In this document: one piece after another, positions 8,043-16,085 of the stretch
How positions within the stretch are numbered: the stretch's first letter is position 1
Layout: the number at the start of each line of letters is the position of its first letter
Source of the DNA: SCTD01 sp038256525
GTDB taxonomy: Bacteria; Actinomycetota; Actinomycetes; Mycobacteriales; SCTD01
Assembly: GCA_038256525.1 (NCBI GenBank)
Contig: JBBSKF010000012.1
Coordinates: 1-39,183, forward strand
Reading direction: 5' to 3'
DNA length: 39,183 bases
Translations under genes and position numbers: made by a program
Notes under the pieces: generated by a model
What the model was told of the DNA's origin: nothing
Databases searched by the model: none
The model's input: the letters and a program-made list of their open reading frames with translations, nothing else

Positions 8043-9329
8043 GTGACCAGCGGGAGCGAGTCGCAGCACGCCCATCTGGTGACCATCCTTGACGGCCTGC
8101 CGATCGCAGTGATGCTCCGCGCTCCGGACGGCACGCTGCTGCACATCAACCCCGGCGGCGAGCGCTACCTCCAGCGGTTGGGGGTCGGGGTCGATGCCAT
8201 CTGCAGCGGGCCCAGCAGCCTGATGGACCACGTGCAGGTGGTGGATGAGGGCGGCCTTCCCTACGACCCCGCAGCCCTTCCGGTCGTGTCGGCGATCCGC
8301 GAGGTCGCGGCACGTGAGGCCATCCTCGGCTACGCGCTGCCGACCGGGGGGTACGCCTGGTACCGGACCCGGGCTGCACCCGTCGTCCTGAACGGCGGCG
8401 CCATGGGAACTGTTGTGACCGTCGACGACGTCACGGAGCAGCAGGAGGCACGCCACCGGCTGGCGGTCACCGAGCGGTCCCTGCGTCTGACCTTCGACAA
8501 CGCCCCGATCGGCATCGCCATCCTTCGGCCGGACGGCAGCCTGCTCGAGGTCAACGCCGCTCTTTGCGACCTGCTCGGCGTCACCGAGGCGCACCTGATG
8601 GCGAAGGGGCTGCAGAGGGCGATGCATCCCGACGAGCGCGAGCGCGACGGCGACCTGCTCGCCGGCTGGCTGCCAGGAACGGACGAGCGGCGGCTGATCG
8701 ATCGCCGGTTGTCGCACGTGTCGGGGTACTGGCTCTCCTGCCAGCTGTCCGTGGCCCTGGTGCGCGACAACGACGGCACACCCCTTCACCTCATCGTCCA
8801 GGTGGTGGACCTCACGGCACGGCATGCCCTGGAGCAGGAGCTGCGCGCGGCCGCGGTGGAGGACCCGTTGACGGGACTGGCGAACCGCCGGGCGCTGAGC
8901 GAGCAGCTGGGCGAGTCACAGCGGCGCCAGGCCCACGATGGCGGCGGGGTGGGCCTGCTGTACGTCGACCTCGACCACTTCAAGACGGTCAACGACACCC
9001 ACGGCCATGATGTCGGCGACCGCGTCCTGGTCGAGACAGGTCGTCGACTGCGGGCGGAGATGCGGGATTCGGACACGGTGTGCCGCATGGGGGGTGACGA
9101 GTTCGTGGTGCTCTGTGCCCCGGTCCAGGGGGAGCGGACTTTGCGACAACTGGAAGCCCGGCTGACGTCCATGCCACCGGTGACGGTCCTGGCCGGCGGC
9201 AGGCCGGTCACGGTCCGCGCGAGCATCGGCTCTGTCATGGTCGGTCCCGACGAGGATCTCGACGATGCGCTGCGCCGTGCGGATGCGGCGATGTACCGCT
9301 CGAAGCGCGCGTCCCGCGAACGGATGTGA
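8043..9329 (+). CDS. PAS-PAS-GGDEF diguanylate cyclase
   Basis: This 428-residue signalling protein has two PAS-like sensor domains (about 10-130 and 140-262) followed by a GGDEF domain (about 263-428). The catalytic motif GGDEF is at 350-354. An RxxD product-inhibition site (RDSD, 341-344) lies exactly five residues upstream, and LTGLANRRAL opens the domain. It should make cyclic di-GMP from two GTP and be feedback-inhibited. There is no signal peptide or membrane segment, so sensing is cytoplasmic. The GTG start at 8043 follows a G-rich GAGGGGGG, a usable Shine-Dalgarno. No EAL domain follows. Neighbouring DNA is decayed, so it looks like a stand-alone gene. Confidence 0.9.
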   Translation: MTSGSESQHAHLVTILDGLPIAVMLRAPDGTLLHINPGGERYLQRLGVGVDAICSGPSSLMDHVQVVDEGGLPYDPAALPVVSAIREVAAREAILGYALPTGGYAWYRTRAAPVVLNGGAMGTVVTVDDVTEQQEARHRLAVTERSLRLTFDNAPIGIAILRPDGSLLEVNAALCDLLGVTEAHLMAKGLQRAMHPDERERDGDLLAGWLPGTDERRLIDRRLSHVSGYWLSCQLSVALVRDNDGTPLHLIVQVVDLTARHALEQELRAAAVEDPLTGLANRRALSEQLGESQRRQAHDGGGVGLLYVDLDHFKTVNDTHGHDVGDRVLVETGRRLRAEMRDSDTVCRMGGDEFVVLCAPVQGERTLRQLEARLTSMPPVTVLAGGRPVTVRASIGSVMVGPDEDLDDALRRADAAMYRSKRASRERM

Positions 9330-9542
9330 GCGCGACAGCCCACGGCACGAAGCGACGAGGGCTGCCTTTCGCACTGGGACGCCCAAGGATGAGCTTGGAC
9401 GAAATGTGCAGGGCGTGGTCCGGGAGGCACGAGGTCAGGCCGCGCGCGTGCACGCCGCGACGGCCGACAACCACTTGGACCAGCTGCAGATCCGGCTTGA
9501 GCATGCCGCGAGGGCGTGGGAGTGAGAACCGCCGACCCGGGG

Positions 9543-10015
9543 TCATCGCGCGGCCGCGACTGACCAGCGGCCACCAGAACGGCGTCTATGGGTCGCGCCC
9601 CTCCGGCGGTGGTCGAGAGCCGTGTAGGCGGCCAGCACGACTGCGCGGGCATTCTCGAGCAGCTCCCCCGCGAACAGCTCCTCCACTCGGTCCAGTGACT
9701 TGTCGCGCAGCCACGCGCTGCCACGACGACGAAGGTCCTCGAAGTCCCGGCAAGTAGCTGGTAGACGACGTCTGCGAAGCTGCCGAATGCCTCGACGTCG
9801 GCGGAGTTCAGCTCCCAGTCGCCGGGCCGGTGCCATTCCTCCCATTCGTCATCTTCGCCGTGCCCGCGGTAGTCGATCGCCGGCTGGCTCCACGTCGTGT
9901 CGACTCGCCGGCCCGGTTCGACAATATTGCTGGGCCGCAGCAGCCGTGGCGATGAAGAGCGGCAAGAGACGCTGCCGACTCGAACCGCGGAGACTGCCAA
10001 AGGTGCGGACGTCAC
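9543..10015 (-). pseudogene. frameshifted hypothetical gene
   Basis: Two minus-strand frames abut and read as one protein. The upstream part contains QPAIDYRGHGEDDEWEEW, PGDWELNSADVEAFGSF and ADVVYQLLAG. The downstream part in another frame continues with RDFEDLRRRGSAWLRDKS, LDRVEELFAGELLENARA and VVLAAYTALDH, ending at 9543. The switch falls near 9735-9755. Each part has charged, well-behaved protein composition and high G/C third positions only on its own side of the switch. A single-base indel (a real mutation or a sequencing error) would explain it. The true start is unclear; 10015 is the furthest possible. Function unknown. Confidence 0.5.
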
Positions 10016-10124
10016 TCACGCCCTCCCACCCGGAGCCCGGTCACCGCTGCCGACGACCGTCACACCATCAAGATCCTGAACATTGAGCCTGGCCAACCGA
10101 GGTCGCAGCGTTCATGCTGTCCGT

Positions 10125-10289
10125 ATGACCCGGCCAACGAAGTACGCGGTGAACCTCAACGAGCTCGTTGCCAACGCGAAGGTGCCGCTCGACCAGCAGG
10201 TCGAGGAGCGTGACGCCGGCGAGCGACCCGAGCACGACGAGGCCGCCGGGCATCTTCCAGGGAACGTGCGACCCTACAGCGCCGGCTAG
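10125..10289 (+). CDS. possible 54-residue hypothetical protein
   Basis: ATG at 10125 opens a short hydrophilic frame (MTRPTKYAVNLNELVANAKV, then an acidic tail) with about 85% G/C at third positions. The antisense frame over the same bases is also open, so the strand is not certain. No strong Shine-Dalgarno is visible. No family recognised. Confidence 0.35.
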   Translation: MTRPTKYAVNLNELVANAKVPLDQQVEERDAGERPEHDEAAGHLPGNVRPYSAG

Positions 10290-10556
10290 CTCCGTCGGAC
10301 ATCCTCGGCCCTAGCGGGTCCACCTCGCCGCGTGCGACTGGATGGGACTCCCCCACGGCTGGCCGTACCGGTGCTTCTGAACGGGCGTCGCGGCCGGGTG
10401 ACACGACCCTGCAGCGCGGCGGCTCGCGCCGATGTGAACGGCTCGACCGGTCGCTGGAAGACCGGGATGCAGACCTGTCCACAACGCCTCATCCGAGGGC
10501 CGAGCTCGAGTGCAAGCGCAGGCCAGCACGGGGATGACGCCAGAATCTGGTCGCGC

Positions 10557-11336
10557 TCAGGTGCTGGCGGTGATAAGGCGCAAGGCGCCGTCGCGCTCAG
10601 CCTGCTCGCGCAAGTGTCCGTATGCCCGGTCCCACGCCCCGCTCGCCACATCATCCTCGAGACGGTCGAGGCCGCGCTGCACCGCGGCCGAGTCGGTCAG
10701 GACCAGACCGGACGTCGCGGCGCGGACCTCCGGGCGCAGGAAGGCCTCGGGACGGGCGTAGAACGCCTCGCCGAACCCGTCGGTGCAGTCCCGCGGCACC
10801 GGCACCACGTCGACGCGGACGTCGGCGCTGCCCTGCGCGAGGGCGTCCGTCACCTGCTCGAGCGTGGGGAACCGCGTCTGCTCGACGACGACGACCTCCG
10901 GGATGTAGTCGGTCAGCCAGAACTGCTGCAGCGCCGAGGCGTCGAGGGTGAGCACGACGACCGGCCCGCGGCTCACCCGTCGCATCTCACGCAGACCCTG
11001 CTCGACGTCGTCCCACTGGTGCACTGTCAGCATTGCCATGGCCGCGTCGAAACTGTCGTCGTCGAACGGCAGGCACTTCGCGACCGCGTCAACAGCGGGC
11101 ACTGCTCCGATCGGCCGCTGGGCACGCATCGCGGCCGACGGCTCGACAGCCAGCACGTACCGGTCGGTGGGCTCGTAGGACCCGGCTCCAGCGCCGACGT
11201 TGAGCACGGTCCGGCTGGTGCCGAGCGCCGTATGCACCCGAGCCGCGATCCGCGCGTCCGGCTGGCGTACCAGTGCGTAGCCCGCGCCGTTCTGTTCGTA
11301 GTCGAAGTCACCGGCCGGACGTCCACGGGTCGACAT
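10557..11336 (-). CDS. class I SAM-dependent methyltransferase
   Basis: This 259-residue protein has a Rossmann methyltransferase core: motif I VLNVGAGAGSYE (about 44-55), the acidic strand end YVLAVEPS, motif around KCLPFDDDSFDAAMAML, then VSRGPVVVLTLD. It belongs to the broad Methyltransf_11 group; the substrate is unknown. ATG at 11336 is favoured over a longer upstream frame because the N-terminus (YEQNGAGYALVRQPDARI) matches the family's usual lead-in. It follows the alpha/beta hydrolase gene on the same strand after about 92 bases and may be co-transcribed. Codons near the 3' end look normal. Confidence 0.8.
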   Translation of the reverse strand: MSTRGRPAGDFDYEQNGAGYALVRQPDARIAARVHTALGTSRTVLNVGAGAGSYEPTDRYVLAVEPSAAMRAQRPIGAVPAVDAVAKCLPFDDDSFDAAMAMLTVHQWDDVEQGLREMRRVSRGPVVVLTLDASALQQFWLTDYIPEVVVVEQTRFPTLEQVTDALAQGSADVRVDVVPVPRDCTDGFGEAFYARPEAFLRPEVRAATSGLVLTDSAAVQRGLDRLEDDVASGAWDRAYGHLREQAERDGALRLITAST

Positions 11337-11428
11337 GGCACATATGGAACCACCGGGCTCAGGACGCCTGGCCACGCAAGGCATCGCCGTCGTGCCGCAC
11401 GGCGCGCGGGGGGTGCGCGACCCTTGCG

Positions 11429-12205
11429 CTACGCGGTGTGGCGCAGGACGGTCTCGACCACACGGGCGGGCTGGTCCCAGTGCGGGAAGTGGCCGCAGCC
11501 CTTCCATACCTCGACAACGGCGTCAGGGAAGCGCTCCTGCAGCGTGCTCGCCTGGTTGGGCAGCGTGACGCGGTCCTGCGTGCCCCACACGGCCAGCACC
11601 GGTCCCGGGAGAGAGCCGGCGGGCGCGCCCTGCTGATCCGGTCCGGTCGACAGCGCCCGGATCGCTGGACTGGTCCCAGGGGACTCGGCCAGGCCCTGAA
11701 TCTCGCGAACGGCGTAGTCGCGGTCGACGGCCCACGGCCGCGCCGACAGCTGGGCCAATAGCGCCGTCCGGCCGACCGGTGTCGCGAGCAGCGCCGGCAG
11801 GGCCGGGCGGAGCGTGCGCACGAGGGCGACGCTCGCCGTGAGCGTCGCGCCGAAGACCTTCTTCTGCGTCGGGCTCCAGAAGCCGCCGGGGTCGAGGGCG
11901 ACGACGCTGCGGCCCATCCCGCGGCGGGCCATCTCCAGCACCAGGCGAGCCCCCATGGAGCTGCCGACGAGGTCGGCGCCCACGAGGTCCTCGGCGCGCA
12001 GGTGCGCCTCGAGCGCGTCAGCGACGGCGGAAAGCGTGTAGTCGCCGGTGGGCATCGGGGTCTGCCCGAAGCCGGGCAGGTCGAGCCGTACGACCTCGCG
12101 CTGAGCCTCGAGCCCGGCGAGCACAGGGCTCCAGGTGCCGGTGTCGGCGCCGACGCCGGGGACCAGGACAACAGGACGACCGGAGCCGGTCCGCAGGGTG
12201 TGCAC
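11429..12205 (-). CDS. alpha/beta hydrolase
   Basis: This 258-residue soluble alpha/beta hydrolase has an oxyanion loop near LVPGVGAD, LDLPGFGQTP, the nucleophile elbow GSSMGA (Ser83), the acid in AVWGTQDRVTLP and the histidine in GCGHFPHWDQP. The layout is that of esterase/haloperoxidase-like enzymes; the substrate is unknown. The GTG start at 12205 has a strong AGGAGG about 6 bases upstream. It is divergent from the AfsR-like regulator with only about 180 bases between start codons, so the regulator may control it. The methyltransferase lies downstream on the same strand. Confidence 0.83.
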   Translation of the reverse strand: MHTLRTGSGRPVVLVPGVGADTGTWSPVLAGLEAQREVVRLDLPGFGQTPMPTGDYTLSAVADALEAHLRAEDLVGADLVGSSMGARLVLEMARRGMGRSVVALDPGGFWSPTQKKVFGATLTASVALVRTLRPALPALLATPVGRTALLAQLSARPWAVDRDYAVREIQGLAESPGTSPAIRALSTGPDQQGAPAGSLPGPVLAVWGTQDRVTLPNQASTLQERFPDAVVEVWKGCGHFPHWDQPARVVETVLRHTA

Positions 12206-12286
12206 TTCGGCCTCCTGCCCCGTCCAGAGGGTCGCGACCCCGATCAGCCCAGTTGCGTGTCACCAGCGCCGCCAGCCTGAGGCCGC

Positions 12287-12304
12287 TGGACAGTGAATGG
12301 ACAG
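12287..12304 (+). promoter_or_regulatory. direct heptamer repeat with 11-bp period, candidate SARP binding site
   Basis: TGGACAG (12287-12293) is repeated exactly at 12298-12304, separated by TGAA. Heptameric direct repeats with an 11-bp period are the classic architecture of SARP-type operators. The site sits between the hydrolase and the AfsR-like gene. Binding by that regulator is inference. Confidence 0.45.
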
Positions 12305-12386
12305 AGGTTCTTACTTGGCTCCCATGGTGGGGTCTTCTGACGTCAGACTGAATGACGCTGTCCGGGTTGACATGAGGGGGCGCGCC

Positions 12387-15300
12387 GTGGCCGAGGTCGA
12401 GTTTCGCTTGATCGGCGCGATGCAGCTGCGCATCGACGACGTACCCGTCAAGCTGCCCGGCGCCGCCGAGCGGGGGCTGCTGGCCCTGCTGCTGCTCTCG
12501 CCAGGCCGGACCGTCGCGGCGAGTTCGCTCATCGACCGCCTGTGGTCGGAGACAGCCCTGCCGGCCGATCCGGTGAACGCCCTGCAGATCAGGGTGTCCA
12601 AGCTCCGACGGGTTCTCGCGGCGCACGGCATCGACGCCATCGTGCGTGAGGCGTCCGGGTATCGCGCTGACATACATCCCGACCACATCGACCTGCACCG
12701 ATTTGTCAACCGGGTGCAGTCTGCCCGTACTGCGGGCCGCAACAGCGCTGACGGCGCGCGGGACGCGCTCGGCCTGTACGACGAAGCCCTCGCGTTGTGG
12801 CGTGGCGATCCGCTCGCCGACTTCGTCGGGGAAGGGTGGGCGACGGTCGAGGCAGCTCGCCTGGACCAGTTGCACCGAGCAGCACGCACCGAGCGCGCGG
12901 AGTCCGCGTTGGCCGTCGGCCGTCACCTCGAGGTCGCCGCCGATCTGGAGCCGATCGTGGCCATGAACCCTGGCCAAGAGGCGCTCGCCGGCCTGCTCAT
13001 GACCGCCTTGTACCGCAGCGGGCGGCAGGCCGGTGCGCTGGAGGTGTTCGCCCGCACCCGCCGTCACCTCGATGACGAGCTCGGGTTGCAGCCGTCGGCG
13101 GCGCTGCGAGCGCTTCAGCAGCGCGTCCTCGAGCAAGATGACGCGCTCGCCTTCGTGCCGGCGCAGCCCTCGCCGGTCGACGCAGTGCCTGCTCACGACT
13201 CGACGACGCACACCCCCGCGGTCGGGCAGGAAGCCGACCTCGGCCCCAGGCGCACCCTGCCGGTCTCGGTCGTGCGCCTGATCGGACGAGACGACGAGCT
13301 CGCCCAGCTCGGCGACGCGCTCACTTCCCAACGGATGGTGAGCTTGGTCGGTCCCGGTGGAGCCGGGAAGACCTCGCTGGCAGTGGCCGTCGCCCACCGG
13401 CTGGCCGACACCTTCGACCAGCACGTTCACCTGGCCCGCCTCGCCACGGTGAGCAACCCTGCCGACGTACCGCTCGCCATCGCCGACGCACTGGGCGTGC
13501 CGCTGGACGGCGCCGACCCGAACGCGGCCATCCGCGGCCGGCTCCTTGCCTACCTCACCAACCGGCGGGCCTTGCTGGTGCTCGACAACTGCGAGCACGT
13601 CATCGATGCCGTCGCAACCCTCGTGGCCGCGATTCTTGAAACCGCCGAGCAGGTCACCGTGCTCGTGACCAGCCGAGAGGCGCTCGCTGTGCCTGGCGAG
13701 ATCCAGGTGAGTGTCACTCCACTGGCCGCGCCCCCGCCCGGCACCCCGCCCGACCGCGTCCTCGACTATCCGGCGGCGACCCTGTTCCTGGAGCGGGCTC
13801 TGGCGGTTCGTTCGGGTCTGCAACTGTCCGGGTCCGACCGCGACGCGCTGGCGCAGGTGTGCCGGCAGCTCGACGGGATGCCACTGGCGCTCGAGCTGGC
13901 CGCCGCACGCATGTCCTCACTGTCGCTGACCGACTTGACCGAACGCCTCGACGACCGCTTCGGGCTGCTCACCAACGGGCCGCGCACCGCCGAAGCTCGG
14001 CAGCGGACGCTGCGGGCGACGGTCGAGTGGAGCCACGCGCTGCTGTCCGAGCCGGAGCAGCAGGTCTTCCGGCGTCTGGCTGTCTTCCATGGCGGGTGGA
14101 CGCTCGAAGCTGCCGAGGCTGTGGTCGTCGGCAACGGCATCTCGGCCGGTGCGGTGCTCGACGTCCTGGACCACTTGGTGAACCAGTCGATGGTCGTCCT
14201 CGAGCCAGGTTCGCCGTCCCGGTACCGGATGCTCGAGACGCTGCGTCAGTACGCGCTCGAAAGACTCGACGGCTCTCGCGAACGCGACGATGTCGCTTCC
14301 GGGCATGCGACCTATTTCCGGTGGGTCGCCGAGACCGCCGAGCAGAATCTGCGCGGACGCGGCCAACGGGCCGCGTTGCAGCGGCTCCGCGACGAACACC
14401 CCAACCTGCGGGCCGCCCTGGCCTGGCTGGCCGCGGACCCAGGTCGCATCGAGGACGGTCTGCGGCTCGCCGGCTCGCTGGCCCTGTTCTGGCATCTCGG
14501 ACGTCACGTCGAGGGCCGTGACGTGCTGTCCAGGCTTCTCGCCACGCCCGGCGCGTCGCTGCAGGCCAGGGCGCGCGCCCTACAGGCCCTGTCCATCGTG
14601 GAGCGTCCGCGGGCATGTCTGGTGCACCCCAACCCGCGGTGCGCACAGACCGCGCAGGAGAGCCTGCAGCTGTTCGAGGCAGAGGGAGATGCCCACCGCG
14701 CGGCCCTGTCCAAGGTGCTGCTGGCCGTGGAGCTGTTCAACGGCTTGGACCCGGAGCGATTCGCGCAGTTGATCGCCGAGGCGGAGGAGCAGTTCACCGT
14801 TGAGGCTGACGAGTGGGGGCATGCAGTCGTCGCGTTCGTCCGGCTGCAGAACTACATCCGCCGTGGCGATGTGCCGCGCTCGCGGGCGATGGGACGAACC
14901 GCCGCGGAGGCCTTTCGCCGTATCGACGACGCCTGGGGCCTGTCGGCGGTGCTCTACCACCTCGGCTGGGGACTGAAGGAGTTCGGCCGGAACGCAGAGG
15001 CGGTTCCCATCCTCGAGCAGGCGATCGAGGTGTCGAGCTCGGCGGGCGTGTTCAACACCACGCAATGGGCGTTGTCGGACCTGGGCGTGGCGCTGCTCAA
15101 CCTCGGCGACCGCGAGTCCGCAGTCGTGGCGTTCGGCCGGGCTGCGGCTGCATCCGAGGACGTCGGGGACGCGGCGGGTGTCGTGCTCGCCGGCCTCGGA
15201 AGGGCGACGATCGCGCAGATCGACAGAAACCCGGTTGCGGCACGGCCGCTGTTCGCGCAGGCGGTCCGCGGGCTGAGTCGGCTCGAGACACCCCTGTGGG

Positions 15301-15671
15301 GTGGGCATGCGCTTGCTGGTGTCGCCTGGTGCGACTGGCGTGAGGAGCTGCTCGACGATGCCTCACAGCGCTACACCCAGGTACATTCGGCCGGGCAGCA
15401 GCACGGGGAGCCGACCTTGCTCGCGACCGGCCTGGAGGGCCTGGCGCGCGTCGCCGCGGCCCGCGGGGACGCGGCGGAAGCAGTCACTCTGCTGCGTCGG
15501 GCAAGCGCGCTCCGGCTGCGCTCCTCGCGGCCGGCGCCGCCGCACGAGCTTGCCGAGCTCGACGAGCTGCGCCGCCACTTCGCGGCGGCCGGCAAAGACG
15601 AGTCGGAGGATCGCGGGACACCGCCGGCGTACGTCAATGTGACGGACGCCGGACAGCTGACAGCGACGTAG
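12387..15671 (+). CDS. AfsR/SARP-family regulator with STAND ATPase and TPR-like C-terminus
   Basis: This about 1094-residue regulator has an OmpR-type winged-helix DNA-binding domain (about 5-95), a bacterial transcriptional activation domain BTAD (about 98-243, with FVGEGWATVEAARLDQL and ALYRSGRQAGALEVF), an NB-ARC-type ATPase (about 270-530) with Walker A GPGGAGKT at 322-329 and LLVLDNCEHV as Walker B region, then a winged-helix and long TPR-like helical repeats to the end. Such proteins activate secondary-metabolite or export genes when the sensor module is triggered. The GTG at 12387 is preferred because GAGGGGG lies 6 bases upstream; ATG 12372 is the alternative. Its 3' end overlaps the convergent HMA gene by 38 bases. 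Confidence 0.88.
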   Translation: MAEVEFRLIGAMQLRIDDVPVKLPGAAERGLLALLLLSPGRTVAASSLIDRLWSETALPADPVNALQIRVSKLRRVLAAHGIDAIVREASGYRADIHPDHIDLHRFVNRVQSARTAGRNSADGARDALGLYDEALALWRGDPLADFVGEGWATVEAARLDQLHRAARTERAESALAVGRHLEVAADLEPIVAMNPGQEALAGLLMTALYRSGRQAGALEVFARTRRHLDDELGLQPSAALRALQQRVLEQDDALAFVPAQPSPVDAVPAHDSTTHTPAVGQEADLGPRRTLPVSVVRLIGRDDELAQLGDALTSQRMVSLVGPGGAGKTSLAVAVAHRLADTFDQHVHLARLATVSNPADVPLAIADALGVPLDGADPNAAIRGRLLAYLTNRRALLVLDNCEHVIDAVATLVAAILETAEQVTVLVTSREALAVPGEIQVSVTPLAAPPPGTPPDRVLDYPAATLFLERALAVRSGLQLSGSDRDALAQVCRQLDGMPLALELAAARMSSLSLTDLTERLDDRFGLLTNGPRTAEARQRTLRATVEWSHALLSEPEQQVFRRLAVFHGGWTLEAAEAVVVGNGISAGAVLDVLDHLVNQSMVVLEPGSPSRYRMLETLRQYALERLDGSRERDDVASGHATYFRWVAETAEQNLRGRGQRAALQRLRDEHPNLRAALAWLAADPGRIEDGLRLAGSLALFWHLGRHVEGRDVLSRLLATPGASLQARARALQALSIVERPRACLVHPNPRCAQTAQESLQLFEAEGDAHRAALSKVLLAVELFNGLDPERFAQLIAEAEEQFTVEADEWGHAVVAFVRLQNYIRRGDVPRSRAMGRTAAEAFRRIDDAWGLSAVLYHLGWGLKEFGRNAEAVPILEQAIEVSSSAGVFNTTQWALSDLGVALLNLGDRESAVVAFGRAAAASEDVGDAAGVVLAGLGRATIAQIDRNPVAARPLFAQAVRGLSRLETPLWGGHALAGVAWCDWREELLDDASQRYTQVHSAGQQHGEPTLLATGLEGLARVAAARGDAAEAVTLLRRASALRLRSSRPAPPHELAELDELRRHFAAAGKDESEDRGTPPAYVNVTDAGQLTAT

Positions 15672-15885
15672 CTGGCGAGTCGTCCAGGATCTGCAGCGTG
15701 TAGCTGGACCCGACGAACACCGCCAGTATGTCAGCCACGTCCATGGTCCCGTTGAGCACGACCGCGCCCGTCGTCGCGTCCGCGGCCACGGTCTCGACTC
15801 CTGTCACGTCGCGGAGCCAGCCGGTCACCTCTCGTACGCAGTGCCTGCAGCTCATCGAGCCAACGGACAGCCTGACCTGGGGCAT
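15634..15885 (-). CDS. heavy-metal-associated (HMA) domain protein, copper chaperone-like
   Basis: This 83-residue protein is a single HMA ferredoxin-like domain with the metal-binding motif GSMSCRHC (Cys13 and Cys16) followed by REVTGWLRDVTGVETV. CopZ-type chaperones carry Cu(I) to P-type ATPases; no such ATPase is in the window. It is slightly longer than a typical 68-70-residue chaperone, with a C-terminal tail that overlaps the end of the AfsR-like gene on the opposite strand. ATG at 15885 puts the domain at the N-terminus. A short secreted-looking frame ends 7 bases upstream on the same strand. Confidence 0.8.
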   Translation of the reverse strand: MPQVRLSVGSMSCRHCVREVTGWLRDVTGVETVAADATTGAVVLNGTMDVADILAVFVGSSYTLQILDDSPATSLSAVRRPSH

Positions 15886-15892
15886 GGCGCGC

Positions 15893-16042
15893 TCACTTCC
15901 GCGTGGCAATTCTGACGCGGCTCACGGTGCCCGGTTGCGCTGTCTGAGCGCTGTCCAGCGCCGTGGGTCCGGATCTCCCGACCGGCGCGGCTGCGAACAG
16001 GACCAGGACAGCCGCCGGACAGACACGTTGACGAATCTGCAT
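15893..16042 (-). CDS. possible 49-residue secreted or membrane-associated peptide
   Basis: The frame starts at ATG 16042 with a basic segment (MQIRQRV) and a hydrophobic stretch (PAAVLVLFAAAP), like a short signal peptide, followed by about 25 polar residues. GGTGG lies about 7 bases upstream. It ends 7 bases before the HMA gene on the same strand, so the two may form an operon. G/C at third positions is intermediate (about 70%), so it may not be real. Confidence 0.33.
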   Translation of the reverse strand: MQIRQRVCPAAVLVLFAAAPVGRSGPTALDSAQTAQPGTVSRVRIATRK

Positions 16043-16085
16043 GCGGCAGCCACCGCCGGCTGTCCACGCTGACGGAGGAACTGTC

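Noticed and set aside
9265..9525. Plus-strand frame ending in a charged helical stretch (VVREARGQAARVHAATADN)
   Set aside because: Most of it overlaps the diguanylate cyclase gene in another frame and no start is supported; it may be residual coding DNA but cannot be called.
10286..10556. Open frames between the small hypothetical gene and the methyltransferase
   Set aside because: Arg/Pro/Ser-rich composition on both strands with no start signal or recognisable motif; treated as non-coding.
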